Shown here piece by piece: positions 1-10,499 of a stretch of 64,000 nt of DNA. Every line of letters begins with the position of its first letter. The stretch's first letter is position 1. The DNA is taken from NCBI GenBank assembly GCA_030220185.1, contig JASPKZ010009743.1:1-64000 (forward strand), written 5' to 3'. Under the pieces are notes generated by a model. The model saw nothing but the letters and a program-made list of their open reading frames with translations, ran no database searches and was not told where the DNA came from. This stretch comes from Diploptera punctata (Eukaryota; Arthropoda; Insecta; Blattodea; Blaberidae). The position numbers and the translations under genes are program-made.

Positions 1-84
1 CCAGACAGAATTATAATTAGGAAAGTATGGCCCACTAAATCTCACACATTATGAGTTTTATTTATGCAGAATTTTATCTCTCTC

Positions 85-388
85 TATAGTAATTCTGCCC
101 GAGGGCAGGTCTTTCACTACAATCATAGCATTTTCATGTTATGCTTTGCAGCTTTACTAAGGAATTACAGGTGTGGTAGCTTCCCGTTGCTTTCCACATG
201 GTTGAGGTTTAATGATAATTGTAAGGATTATGATGACCGGATGATTTTCGGGGACCGTTGGGCCCTAAGCTACCTGTCATTTGTGTTACAGGCAAGGAAA
301 AAACCCGAAAAAAACCTCACCCAGGAGTCTGTCACGACCGGGAATCGAACCCAGGCCCGCTGCTTGACAAGGCAGCACAGCGGTGGAC
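85..388 (-). mobile_element. SINE-1 copy A (tRNA-headed SINE)
   Basis: This is a reverse-strand copy of a short interspersed element seen five times in the window. Read on the minus strand, the head ends in a Pol III B-box-like stretch (GGGTTCGATTCCCGG type) at about 340-360. The conserved body follows ('aaggcccaaacggtccccg' type), then a decayed CAT-rich stretch, then the end signature CTGCCCTCGGGCAGAATTACT. The A-box half of the tRNA-like head is damaged at 365-388. A 116-codon open frame across it is incidental. Elements of this kind are copied by a LINE reverse transcriptase; which LINE serves this family cannot be told from the tail. Confidence 0.8.
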
Positions 389-540
389 GAGAATGTTATT
401 ATGAATTAAAATAAAATAGACAAAGAATACTTAGGTCCATTACAGTAGATATATCAGAGCGTGTGATGTATAATAAGAATGGTGTGTAAGAAAAATTGCA
501 CAGTACATACATAAGTTGACTACATGCAGCAAGTTGGCCA

Positions 541-775
541 ACTAACTAAATTACACTATTGAATCATTAGGTTCATGCCTCGCCGACATAAGCTCTCCAC
601 ACACCCCTATCCTCAGCTAATGTTTTCGAATCATCCCCTGTATAGTCTACTTCCCTCATGGTTACTGTTTTTCTCACACCTCATTCTTAGTCTACGAATT
701 GGGGGTTTTCCCCTGATTTTCCTACAATAACCTCCCATGACCCTCTTTCAATCCCCGTTCGTGCCACAGCAGGCT
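541..775 (-). mobile_element. LINE-B 3'-end relic
   Basis: On the minus strand this matches the last ~230 bp of the LINE-B family, including the C-terminal coding block (RPRMRW...NYDLREVDYTG...W) and the end that reads ATGAACCTA..GGTTCGATAGTG..AGTTAG. It is diverged, with stops in every frame, and is cut off on its 5' side as usual for dead LINE insertions. Compare the better copies ending near 27900 and 52420. Confidence 0.72.
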
Positions 776-2184
776 AAATACAAAGATGTGTATATATACA
801 CATATTATATAACATAAACACAACCTGGCAAGCAGATCTGATATTTCGATATTCTTCACTGAAATGGGTTCTACAATTTTCAATATATTTTGCATTTCAG
901 CAATATACCTCAATTAATTGTAATATATGACAGAGGGTTCATAGCCTTAAAATAATTACATAACCCTATTCTAGCCAACTTGATGTACAAATATTATTAA
1001 ATAATCTAGTAAAAGAACATACCGAATAAGATTCTGTCACTTCATTACTTCGAACGAACATTTCAGATATTCTGCCTTTTTAATCTCCTCCGATTGCTGG
1101 ACCGAGATCAGAGGTCAATGACACTAACTCAATTTTTCCGGTTTCAATATACAATGTCTCCTGATTTTTTGGATCAAACAAAACCGCAATATCTAACCTA
1201 CTTGACTAAAGAGAGGAACCGTATTTCAATAATTTCGTGCCGGTTTCTAACCATAATAAATTTTAATGTACGAAATGTATACTTAATATGCATATGTTAC
1301 GGCAATTGTGATAGTTTTTCATATTTTTAAATATCTTTATAATATTCTATTGGTTTCTGCTTTCTCGTTGGCTAAAGCACAGAATCATTCAATGCTAATG
1401 AAATTCAATGTTCAAATGTGAAACTAGTAAAACAATTACGAAAGGTTTAAAGTAAGAAAAATAAGCTTTATTGAGACACTTCCTTCTAAACTAGGAATAG
1501 TGCTTTCATTTGGCGTGCCAAAAAAAATCACCAACAGCCGTACGACAATACAGCAAAACGTAATAAAAATTGAGAGAAGAAATGTAAATACGAAAATTAT
1601 AAGAAGACATAAAAATGTAAGGCATATCACGATCTCAATGTCGGATTTTCAATCCACCCTTCTTCGAACGGCACAAAGATATCTTTGTAAATGGTCAGTT
1701 GTGAAGAATAGCTGTGCAGGAACATACTTTGTACTTTAATTGAATAGGGAAATAATGATAGCAAAATATGATATGTTCATCAAATATAACAGATCTTTAA
1801 TGCAATATTACAATATTTACCTCAACAAGTTATGTCCACCCATCTTGAAGTCTCAACCTCAACTCATAAGATTATGAACTTTCAACCAATCAGACGTCAC
1901 TACCCCTAATGACGTCATATTAAAATCAAATTAATTACTAATTAGGGAATTTGTTTTTATTTGATTAATTAGAGCACTATATTGTTTTAAGAATCTATAA
2001 AAAACTCGTACATTTACGTTATTATATTTCAAAATATCAAAAATTACATTCTTCAAAACTCATATTTTTATAGAATAAATCATATGCACAGCATTTATAA
2101 TAAACAATGTAATATTTGAAAGGAGACTGTCATTTTGATGTCATCTTTTCTAACCTAAAAAAATAGTAATTAACTTCCTTATAA
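776..2184. other. No recognisable feature
   Basis: AT-rich sequence with only short open frames (the longest about 79 codons), none with a recognisable domain. I see no tRNA-like box, tandem repeat or element end here. Confidence 0.5.
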
Positions 2185-2474
2185 GGGGCGCCGGGTTCGA
2201 TTCCCGGTCGGGACACTTTTTCTGGGTGAGGTTTTTATCGGGTTTTTTCTCACCTGTCAGACAAATGTCAGGAAAACCTTAAGGCCCAAACGGTTCCCGA
2301 AATCATATGGGCATCATCATCATCCTTATCATTATCACCATCATCATCCTTCACCAGTGTGGAAAGCAACGGGAAGCTACCACACCTACAATTCCCTAGT
2401 AAAGCTGCAAAGCATAGTATGAAAATGCTATGATTGCAGTGAAAGACCTGCCCTCGGGAAGAATTACTATGGAT
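2185..2474 (+). mobile_element. SINE-1 copy B, 5'-truncated
   Basis: Forward-strand copy starting inside the tRNA-like head just before the B box (GGTTCGATTCCCGG at about 2194). The full body follows: GGGTGAGGTTTTTATCGGG, AAGGCCCAAACGG, an internal (CAT)n tract around 2310-2350, and the terminal AATTACTATGGA signature. The A-box half is missing. It sits immediately upstream of LINE-C copy 1. Confidence 0.82.
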
Positions 2475-2489
2475 AGATTAGAGGTAACT

Positions 2490-3255
2490 ATTAAATTATC
2501 CTAGTATCCACTGGCTTTACCAGAAGAGGTTATCAAACTTACTCAACGTAGAAATTGGCAACACTATAGAAGAAGAATGGACCAATCTAAGATATATGTT
2601 AAACTCTGCAGCCAACGAAAGTATAGGATGAAAGAAGAGATGGACAAGAAGACATAGCTTACGGAAGTGGGATGAAAACCTCGCCAGAATTATTAACCAT
2701 AAACGAGAAGCATATCGAAAATATCTGTCAACTAGAACACTTGCTGACGAAATAGATTACAAACAGAAAAGAGCAATATCATAAAGAGAAGTTAGATGAT
2801 ATCACAGAGAAAATTGGAATAATTTTGTCACCCAATTGGAAACGGACATTACAAGACCAAATCCAAAAACATATAAAATACTAAGGCAATTAAATGGAGA
2901 GCTACATGAAAGAGTTAAATTAACTACAATTCGTTTAGAAAACTGGATAGAATATTTTCAAAAGTTGTGGCTGCAAAAAAACGAAATTTTAAATCTCGTA
3001 ACTTCTAACAATAATTACATAGATGCTTTTACTTTAGATGAATTAAATACAATACTCGTCCATTGCAAAAATAACAAAACACCAGGCGAAGATGGTATTA
3101 ACTTGGAATTATTTAAGTATGCCAGCTCTGCCTTTAATCAAAGATTTCTCAATTTTTTAAAATTGAATTTATAATGAGGGCCCTCCGCCAAAAGCTGGCA
3201 ACAAGCTGTTGTAATCCCACTACACAAAAAAGGAGATATAAATAACTGTGACTAT
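2490..3255 (+). pseudogene. LINE-C copy 1, 5' half (RT N-terminal region)
   Basis: Translated remains of a non-LTR retrotransposon polymerase. The linker between endonuclease and reverse transcriptase is visible (ENLARIINHKREAYRKYL and similar, with stops). It is followed by an open stretch at 2836-3174 holding the pre-palm block ending in NNKTPGEDGINLELFK, then QQAVVIPLHKKGDINNCDY. The endonuclease is absent and several stops and frameshifts are present, so this copy is dead. The reading continues at 4120 as NFRGISLLDSGYK, which shows that 3256-4119 is a later insertion. Confidence 0.78.
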
Positions 3256-4119
3256 TTAACTCATGTCCCAAATGGGAGTCAATGACCAATCACGTTTCAA
3301 TGATTTCTGTTTTACAACCAATCAGAGTCTGTTTCACGAAATATTTATCAGCGTTATATTTACCATATTAAAGAGACCTCCTCCTTTTTAATATTCTGAA
3401 CAGGTCTGACCATTATTTTTCAGTGACTGAGCCTATAAGAAATACGGCTACCGGATTGTATATATAGTGCATAGATGTCAACACATAGCGTGTGCAGGAG
3501 TTAATATAAAAACATTTGTAGCAATTTATTATACGACAAAAAAAAAGAAACCACTGTTTGCACTTTCTTAAATGTATTTTTTTTCCAGGTAATAATCCAG
3601 AAAAAAAATAATTGTCATTTTACATCATACGACATCAGAATGAATTAATATACAGTTTGGTGTGTTTAATTTTTTCTCCACTAGAGAGCATTCTTACAAT
3701 ATTGCGTTCATTTGGCAATAAATAGTATGATCTGGTTACAGTGATAAACAAAAGAAGCTGATGAAGCGTACCTATCGTTTCTCATTTGTTTTCAAACATC
3801 GCCGTTTACATTAAATAGGCCTATATACATTTTTTATAATAACATAGTTAAATAATGATTTGTGAGTAAACAGCTTAATTTTATTCGTTAAATAGTCCTA
3901 ACAAATGCCACTCCTGATTTCCAAATTCATCACCATCATCAATGGCAGGCATGGATTAGGCCAATGGCCTATTCCATGCCTGCCATTGATGATGGTGATG
4001 AATTTGGAAATCAGGAGTGGCATTTGTTAGGACTATTTAACGAATAAAATTAAGCTGTTTACTCACAAATCACTCACTTCGTGAGTCGTGAATTTATCGA
4101 TAATTTGGAAATCACTTAT
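3256..4119. mobile_element. ~860-bp insertion splitting LINE-C copy 1
   Basis: The LINE-C reading frame breaks off at NNCDY (about 3255) and resumes at about 4120. The intervening DNA has no recognisable protein. Its first 600 bp are AT-rich and look unique in this window. Its last 220 bp are an almost perfect palindrome (3856-4072), followed by a small hairpin (ACTCAC-TTC-GTGAGT at about 4072-4086). I see no clear terminal inverted repeats or long target duplication, so its class is unknown. Confidence 0.5.
3856..4072. repeat. 217-bp near-perfect palindrome
   Basis: The two 108-bp arms (3856-3963 and 3965-4072) are reverse complements around a single central base at 3964. By my base-by-base reading the only mismatch is 3956/3972. 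The centre is TAGGCCAATGGCCTA, which resembles the GGCC hairpin at the 3' ends of the LINE-C and LINE-H families. Each arm then carries a 'gatgatggtgatgaa' type tail like the one after LINE-C. Recent origin or an assembly artefact are both possible. Confidence 0.95.
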
Positions 4120-5345
4120 CATAACTTCAGAGGAATAAGCCTTTTGGACTCAGGCTATAAAATATACACCAAGTTACTCAAATCAAAATTAGCTAATTAT
4201 TATGAAAATGTATTAGATGAAGCGCAAAATGGATTCAGAAAAGGAAGATCCTGTACAGATGGATACTTCACTATTAAAATTCTAATAGAAAAACACAAAG
4301 AGTTTAATATTGAAACACACATGGCGTTTATTGACTTGAAGAAGGCATCTGACAAAGTAAATAGAAACAAATTATTAGGAATCCTCAAATATGGTGGAAT
4401 CCAGACCAACTGATAAAAGCTATAGGTGATATTTATAAGGATAATTGCATCCAAGTTAACATTGAAAATAAAATCTTTGAATGCAGACCAATTAATCAAG
4501 GAGTTAGACAAGGATGTGGTCTTTCAACAATGCTCTTCATAATATACATGAACTCAATTATTAAAGAATGGAGACTACAACCACATGGCAGTATACCACT
4601 TAATATATTATATAATTTAGACACACTATTATTTGCGTATGACATTGTGTTTATAGCGAATTCAGAAGATGATCTACAACGTTCAGTCCACTCTTTTCAC
4701 CAAATTGCAATAAACTAAAACATGGAAATCTCAACAGAAAAATCTAAAGTCATGGCTTTCCTAGGAAAAGACCCAGTTGGCAGTAAAATTGTTATTAATA
4801 ATAAAATATTAGAACAAACCAACACATTTAACTATCTCGGATACCAAGTTACATACGAAGAAGGAACAGATTTTAGTCAAAAAATTATAAAATTTAACAG
4901 AGAAACAGGAATTATAAATAATATTTTCAAGCCAAACACAGTACAGCAACACACACGAACTAGAATTTATAAAACACTGGCCAGACCCATATCATGTTAC
5001 GGCAGTGAGGCCTCGACAATTCGCAGTGTAGATGAACAAAGACTAACTGCGACAGAAATGAAATTTATGAGACGTACTGCGGGCTACTCAAGAACAGACC
5101 ATAAAAGGAATTCTGAGATTCTCAAAGAATTACACACAGGATCAGTCATGGAATATGTACAAAAGTACAGAAACAAGTGGAAATCTCACGTACGAAGAAT
5201 GAGCAGAACAAGAATACCACGTCAGATCTTAAATTACCAGCCATCAGGCAAGAGATCTTTGGGCAGACCCTTCAAACGTTGGATTGAGACCGAAACAGAC
5301 ACTAGGTCTATCACATGAAAGGAAGAATAATAGAAGAAGAAGAAG
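4120..5345 (+). pseudogene. LINE-C copy 1, 3' half (RT palm, thumb and C-terminus)
   Basis: Continues the reverse transcriptase from 3255. Visible blocks are NFRGISLLDSGYKIYTKLL, ALNGFRKGRSCTDG-like (QNGFRKGRSCTDG), palm motif A as FIDLKKASDKVNR (~4330), NQGVRQGCGLS, and the catalytic box as FAYDIV at ~4633. The family pattern there is F-A/S-D-D, so one catalytic aspartate has become tyrosine. A 198-codon open C-terminus at 4722-5318 follows (FNYLGYQV, ISCYGSEA, MRRTAGYSRTDHKRN, KRSLGRPFKRW), then a (GAA)n-like tail to about 5345. Stops at ~4411 and ~4716 break the frame. The clade is RTE-like as far as I can judge by eye. Confidence 0.83.
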
Positions 5346-5468
5346 ATTAGGGGCGGGTGATTTTGTACAAATGTGATGTAGCACGAAATTCTCATTAAGA
5401 CTTGTACTCTAGTATGGTACTATCGTTTTTTCACTTCCCGTAAAAACACTTTTTAATGTGTTTTAAAA

Positions 5469-5747
5469 TACAACTAACTCACTGGCACTATCGAACCCAT
5501 AGATTCATGGCCGCGCGGACACAAGCTTTGAATATAGCTAGTATTCTTAGCTAATGTTTTCCAATCAAACATCCTGTATAATCTACTTCCCTCAATAATG
5601 GTTAATAATATCCTCCCACCTCATTCTTGGTCTATCAAGTGGGTGCATTCCCTCTGGTTTTCCTATAAGCTTCCATGCCCCTGTTTTATTTCCCATTCGT
5701 GCCATATGCTCTGATCATTGCAGTCTATGAGACTTAACTGTTCTTAT
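5469..5747 (-). mobile_element. LINE-B 3'-end relic
   Basis: Minus-strand match to the LINE-B terminus. The family end (GAACCTACGGGTTCGATAGTG type) reads here on the plus strand as CACTATCGAACCCATAG at about 5485. The coding block upstream runs back to the RRLRWAGHV region at about 5730. It is full of small changes and has no usable frame. Confidence 0.72.
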
Positions 5748-5971
5748 ATATCTGTTTCCTATAAATATCATGTAGCTCACTGTTATGTATTAGTCGTCCA
5801 AGTTAAATCTGCACATGGAAAATGTGCTAGGAATTTTCTATCAATTCTCTTCCTCCTCTCTTAATATGTTGCCACTCCTGTCCCATGTGTTGTGTTGTTA
5901 GATTGGCAATAGATTGCTGGTAAATACAATTTTTTACGCTTTATATTAGTGTGACTTGTATCTATCTATCT

Positions 5972-6309
5972 TTGTATCTATGTAACGGAATCTTTGAACA
6001 CAATTTTTTCACCCACTTAGAAACATTGAATCGACTTGAAACATTGTATACTTGTACTTGTAAAGGACCCGTGACAATACAATTATTTCATTCATTTCAT
6101 TTTGTTTCTAAAATCCTGGCCGGAATCGTCAGAAAATAAAAAAAGTGTATTTGTATCTATGTAACGGAATCTTTGAACACAATTTTCACCCACTTAGAAA
6201 CATTGAATCGACTTGAAACTTTGTATACTTGTATAAGACACGTGTTAATACAATAATTTCATATTTTGGTTCTAAAATCCTGGCCAGAATCATCAGAAAA
6301 TAAAAAAAA
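5972..6309. repeat. Two-copy tandem duplication (~175 bp unit)
   Basis: The stretch beginning TTGTATCTATGTAACGGAAT occurs at about 5972 and again at 6151. Both units run through ACCCACTTAGAAACATTGAA and AATCCTGGCC to AGAAAATAAAAAAA. The second unit is slightly shorter. The unit is not obviously part of any element named here. Confidence 0.9.
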
Positions 6310-6355
6310 ATTAAACTGGTATAATAGGTTGCGGACTTGTCGACTTTTTAGTCAA

Positions 6356-6450
6356 TCGTTGTAAGAGCTCAGTTGGTAGATCGGTGAACCCTAGTGGTAT
6401 ATAATTTAGAGTAATCCATAGGTCGCTGGTTCAAATCCGGCTGGGAGGAT
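6356..6450 (+). pseudogene. tRNA-Tyr-like pseudogene with intron-like insert
   Basis: The D-arm/A-box GCTCAGTTGGTAGA lies at 6367-6380. The 3' half TCCATAGGTCGCTGGTTCAA through ATCCGGCT lies at 6414-6442. Together they match the known animal tRNA-Tyr layout, in which the T arm GCTGGTTCAAATCCGGC is highly conserved and the gene carries an intron after the anticodon. Here GGTA at ~6397 could hold the GTA anticodon, with about 12 extra bases before AATCC. The D stem (GCTC/GATC), the anticodon stem and the acceptor stem do not pair properly, so I call it a pseudogene or an old SINE head rather than a working tRNA. Confidence 0.6.
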
Positions 6451-6562
6451 ATTTTTAGAAGAGTATTACTTTTATCTCATACTACAATAATATCGAATTT
6501 AAAGATATTTACATTTTTATCTTATTCTGTAAAGTATTAAAACTAAAATACTAAAAAAATAA

Positions 6563-7057
6563 ATAAATAATAGTTTTAAAAAAGTAAAACAACACGCTTT
6601 ATTAGAAAATCGAACTAAAAGTGAAACAATATTTTAATTTCCAATACGCTTGGGATAAAACTAAATTGGTCAACAAAAAATTAATCTCCAACACATATAG
6701 AATGAATAAACCTAGAGTTCTCCAAAAGAAATGTACTATAATTTTACCATCAAAAGCGTGGGGTTGCTTTTTATGATTTTTACATTTTCTTCTATTTTTG
6801 TAGAGACTGTACTGTGACCAATATCTGGTTTATTATCAAAATATATTCATTGATATAGAGCAGCCGCACTCTTTTGATGGTAAAATTATGTTCTATTTGT
6901 AGATAACTAGTAATATTCAATATGTGTTCTAGATGAATCTTTTGTTGACTACTTTTATTTTTATCCCAAGTGTTGGAAAATTAACTATTTTTTCATTTCT
7001 TAGTTCGGTTTTCTAATAAAGCGTGTTGTTTTAGTCTTTTAAAACTATTATTTATTA
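6563..7057. repeat. Long inverted repeat (fold-back/MITE-like)
   Basis: Two ~195-bp arms (about 6563-6757 and 6863-7057) are reverse complements at roughly 85%. The outer part reads AACAACACGCTTTATTAGAA on the left and its complement on the right. The inner part reads TTTTACCATCAAAAG on the left. About 105 bp lies between the arms and nothing codes. The shape fits a non-autonomous DNA transposon with long terminal inverted repeats. A clean target duplication is not visible. Confidence 0.75.
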
Positions 7058-7427
7058 AATTATCTGTTACCTACACTAGTTGTTACTAAATGAATAATCC
7101 AGCAACCTGTTACTACTGGGTAATGAGCTGTCCCTCCTTTACCTTCCTCACTACATGTTGTGTTGTGTGGCTGGTAACAGAGAGATGACAAACGCTGTGA
7201 TTTTAAATGATCCAAATCCTTCAGCAGTCAACTAAATTATTAATTTGACAATGATGTAATGATATTTCACATGTTTTTATGGATTCTCTTTTCCATACTG
7301 AAATAGATTGGCGTTATCTGTGCTGGCTTAACTGGGGTGAGTAAGTTCGCCTCTCTACTCATGTCTCGTTGGTTCAAAACTTTTCCTAAGAACTTTATTC
7401 TCAAATGCACATATTTTTTCTCCTCAA

Positions 7428-7671
7428 TTTAAGTAAGAGTCCTTGTTTTGAATCAATATAATATAACTAGGAGAACAATAGATGTATATATTTTTGAAAA
7501 CACAACAAAATACAAATTTAGCTCGAATGCAAAATCAATCTTATTTCCCTTAAAGTAAGAGTCCAAGTTTTGAATCAATATAATACAATTGGGAGAATAA
7601 TTGTTTTGTATATTTTTGAAAATACAACAAAATACAAAATTGGCTCAAATGCAAAATATTATTTCATTTTG
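7428..7671. repeat. Two-copy tandem duplication (~123 bp unit)
   Basis: TAAGTAAGAGTCC..TTTTGAATCAATATAATA occurs at about 7430 and in slightly changed form at about 7553. Both units continue through ATATTTTTGAAAA and ACAACAAAATACAAA to GCTC.AATGCAAAAT. No coding potential. Confidence 0.85.
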
Positions 7672-7743
7672 AAAACTGCAAAAAATAAAGATGCTACTGA
7701 TAATTAAGCTCAAATACATAGAATTACTCCTCAACAGCTCTGC

Positions 7744-7853
7744 AGTCCCACCAACTGTACAGACGCTGAAAGATATTTCAATAAATGTGATTTAATTTTA
7801 AAAGACAATAAAGAGGCACATTCTATGGCACTTTTCCTTGTCATAAGTTAATT
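7744..7853 (+). pseudogene. hAT-type transposase C-terminal fragment (candidate)
   Basis: One frame reads DAERYFNKCDLILKDNK and ends in a stop near 7851. This resembles the start of the hATC dimerisation domain (S/A-E-R-x-F-S-x-x-G-x-I-x-x-D-x-R). A PPT-like block (VPPT) lies just upstream in another frame. It is short and frameshifted, and I see no element ends, so the call rests on the motif alone. Confidence 0.33.
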
Positions 7854-7981
7854 TTGTGTATCTTTATTTTGATTATCCAACTGTACGAATGTATTTTTTC
7901 TTTGTTTAATGTGTGTTGGTTTAACCTATATGAAGTTAAAATAAACTCTTCACAAATATATTACCTTTCAATAGTATTAAC

Positions 7982-8398
7982 ACGGAAGTGAGGTATGGAC
8001 AATCAATAAGTACTACAAGAATAGACTAATAGCTCTAGAAATGGATTATTTACGAAGAAGTGCCAGAAAGTCTAAATTAGAACGTGTCACAAATAAGGAA
8101 ATTAGAAACAAAATGGAAGCAGAAGAAAGCATAATTGAAAGAATTGAGGAAAAGGAATTAAAGTGGTTAGGACATGTTTTAAGAATGGAAGATGAGATGA
8201 GCGATGGCCGAAGCAACTATATGAATGGCATCCTAACAGAAAGAAGAAAAGAGGAAGACCAAGGTTAACATGGAAGGAAAACATGAAGACAGTAATGCAA
8301 GCTAGAGGGCTAAGCATCGAAGATGCCCAAGACCGTAGGCTTTGGAGGTTTGGCACGGGAAGACGGCAGCAGCTGTAAAAACCCGAAGATAGATAGAG
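7982..8398 (+). mobile_element. LINE-A 3' fragment with 11-bp target duplication
   Basis: 5'-truncated insertion carrying the LINE-A C-terminus. It reads YGSEVWTI, then MDYLRRSARKSKLERVTNKE (from 8041), KELKWLGHVLRMEDEM, and after a frameshift KRGRPRLTWKENMKTVMQAR, ending QQL-stop and a GATAGATA tail. The direct repeat ATAGTATTAAC flanks it at 7971-7981 and 8399-8409. The same C-terminus is expected beyond the right end of this window for the LINE-A at 63450. Confidence 0.88.
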
Positions 8399-8409
8399 AT
8401 AGTATTAAC

Positions 8410-9180
8410 TCATAACAACTTGTAAGTGTCTCTTCAAAATGCTATAAAATTCAATATTACAAATATTGGTGACTTGTGTTGTATCTAACACTGAATCTTG
8501 CTCTCCTGTACTTTGAAGTTTACAGTTGAGGTGTTTGTAATCCATTTCTTCCTCTGAATGATTGCATCTTGCTGTACACAATATACTGCATTATGCAAGT
8601 GTTTAGCAAGGTAGTCGTGACCTGCAGTTAACCTCAATTGTGTCTTCCGTGAAAGTTCTGGATTGGAGTTGGTGTTGTGAAGGAGGCAATATTTCTTGTC
8701 TTCTGTGGATGATTGAAGCCTGATGTTAATGTCCTTGATTTTTTTATTTTAGCCAAAAAATAAGATATAAAAAATTGTAAATATATATTTCTGATTTAAC
8801 CCTTAAATTCATAATGTATCCTTTTGGATACACCAGTTGGTATAATTAATTTAATATTTTTAATATATCAGAAGAAAACGAACGAAAAGAAACCACTTAA
8901 ATATGTGTCTAATTATACAAAATACCTAATAATAACAGTTATAAAAGATTCCGTTTTCAGTGTGGTCCCGCCACATTCAAATAACTGACACAAGACATTT
9001 GTCTTTTGCCAATTTAAGGGTTAAAAATACTAAAAATCACACTGCTATCTATAACCTACTTCTTAAATAACTAAACATAAAAACAAAAATTGAGGTTAGA
9101 ACAATTTGAGCATTTTGTATGTTGAAAAGATTAGTGTATTTTTGAGTGCTAAATTATTTTTAGTATTGAAGACCTGCTAC
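8410..9180. other. No recognisable feature
   Basis: AT-rich, no ORF of note and no tRNA-like box or element end that I can see. Confidence 0.5.
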
Positions 9181-9181
9181 A

Positions 9182-9212
<31 letters not shown>

Positions 9213-9217
9213 TAATA

Positions 9218-9248
<31 letters not shown>

Positions 9249-9249
9249 T
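9181..9249. repeat. (AAT)n microsatellite
   Basis: Runs of AAT/ATA with a few interruptions. It abuts the tail of the minus-strand LINE-A fragment and probably grew from that LINE's 3' simple-repeat tail. Confidence 0.95.
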
Positions 9250-9715
9250 CTATCTTCGGGTTTTTACAGCTGCTGCCGTCTTTCCGTGCCAAACCTCCAA
9301 AGCCTACGGTATTGGGCATCTTCGATGCTTAGCCCTCTAGCTTGCATTACTGTCTTCATGTTTTCCTTCCATGTTAAATTTGGTCTCCCTCTTTTCTTAT
9401 TTCTGTTCGGATGCCACTCATATAGTTGCTTCGGCCATCGCTCATCTTCCACACTTAAAACATGTCCTGACCACTTTAATTCCTTCTCCTCAATTTTTCA
9501 ATTATGATTTCTTCTGCTTCCATTATGTTTCTAATTTCCTTATTGTGACATGTTCTAATTTAGACTTTCTGGCACTTCTACGTAAATAATCAATTTCTAG
9601 AGCTATTAGTCTATTCTTGTAGTACTTATTGATTGTCCATACATTGCAACAGATTCCACCAATGTTTTACCAATATATTTTTTGTGTCTTTCCAAATATT
9701 CTTATCCCACCATTA
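9250..9715 (-). mobile_element. LINE-A 3' fragment
   Basis: Minus-strand copy of the LINE-A terminus. It reads DERWPKQLYEWHPNRNKKRG, PNLTWKENMKTVMQARGLSI, EDAQYRRLWRFGTERRQQL-stop, then AAAACCCGAAGATAGATA. Upstream (plus 9455-9700) the frame is shifted but still matches the 8-kb copy (GTACTTATTGATTGTCC). The 5' part is missing. Confidence 0.86.
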
Positions 9716-9789
9716 TAATAATAGTAATAATAATTAAACTGGTCAACAAAAATTAACTTTTTTTCTTTAACAAGACTAAAAATATGAGA

Positions 9790-10119
9790 TTTTAGAAACT
9801 TTTTTCATCCTGAATTTAAATATAATTTTAGTTTTTCCTACCAGGCAAGAGTTTTCCATGATATTCATTTACATTTTTAAAATTTTTTAATAAAATCCAT
9901 CTAACTACAACTCATTCTCATTTACCTAGAAACTGGTAGATAGAGATTTTCGGACATATTTTGCATCTGGAACTTCTCTTTTCTTGGCCCAACAGTAGTC
10001 AGCCAGCATATTAGAACTCAATTTGCCTTGGTATTCTTTTCCATTCTGGAAATTTGCTGATGGAAATACTCACCATGCTCATCAGAGACAGCCATTAAAT
10101 ACAGCTTGAATAAAATCGC
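9790..10119 (-). pseudogene. Degenerate coding fragment with SDEHGExFHQ motif
   Basis: The minus strand reads AVSDEHGEYFHQQISRMEKN at 10036-10095. In the next frame it reads MLADYCWAKKREVPDAKY, then QFLG/INENELQL-like text. The string SDEHGERFHQ..ME..Y..NW..MLADYCW is one I recall as recurring in uncharacterised, repetitive arthropod and cnidarian proteins; I cannot name a family. It is frameshifted and has no visible start. The hAT element begins 9 bp away, so that element may have interrupted it. Confidence 0.45.
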
Positions 10120-10499
10120 TACATACATGGGCCGTAGATGAAATTGGATTAAGGGGGGTGCAATTTTTTCGACTATATACCTTCCGGGTACAAACGAACG
10201 AATCAAAAATATAAAATACTACCTTCATTTTTTAAACTAACCTCAATATATTTTGGAAGGAAAATACAGCGCCTTTGAAGAGGAATTATGAAGAATAATA
10301 GCGAAATTATTGCAAATTTTTTAAGCTTGGCGAATTGAATTTTTGTCAATATTACTTCTTAATTTTATACATAATTGTATTGAAACCATGAGCTACATTT
10401 TAGCTACTAATAAAGTACAAGTACACACTCAGTCGAGTCGCCTTCTGTTAGAGAACACTTTTAGTAGGTTTTGTTTTAATTTTCAATATGATTTTTAAT

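Noticed and set aside
7319..7385. tRNA-like A-box (TGGCTTAACTGG) and B-box (TTGGTTCAAAAC) pair
   Set aside because: The B box is incomplete and no stem pairs; at most a very old SINE head.
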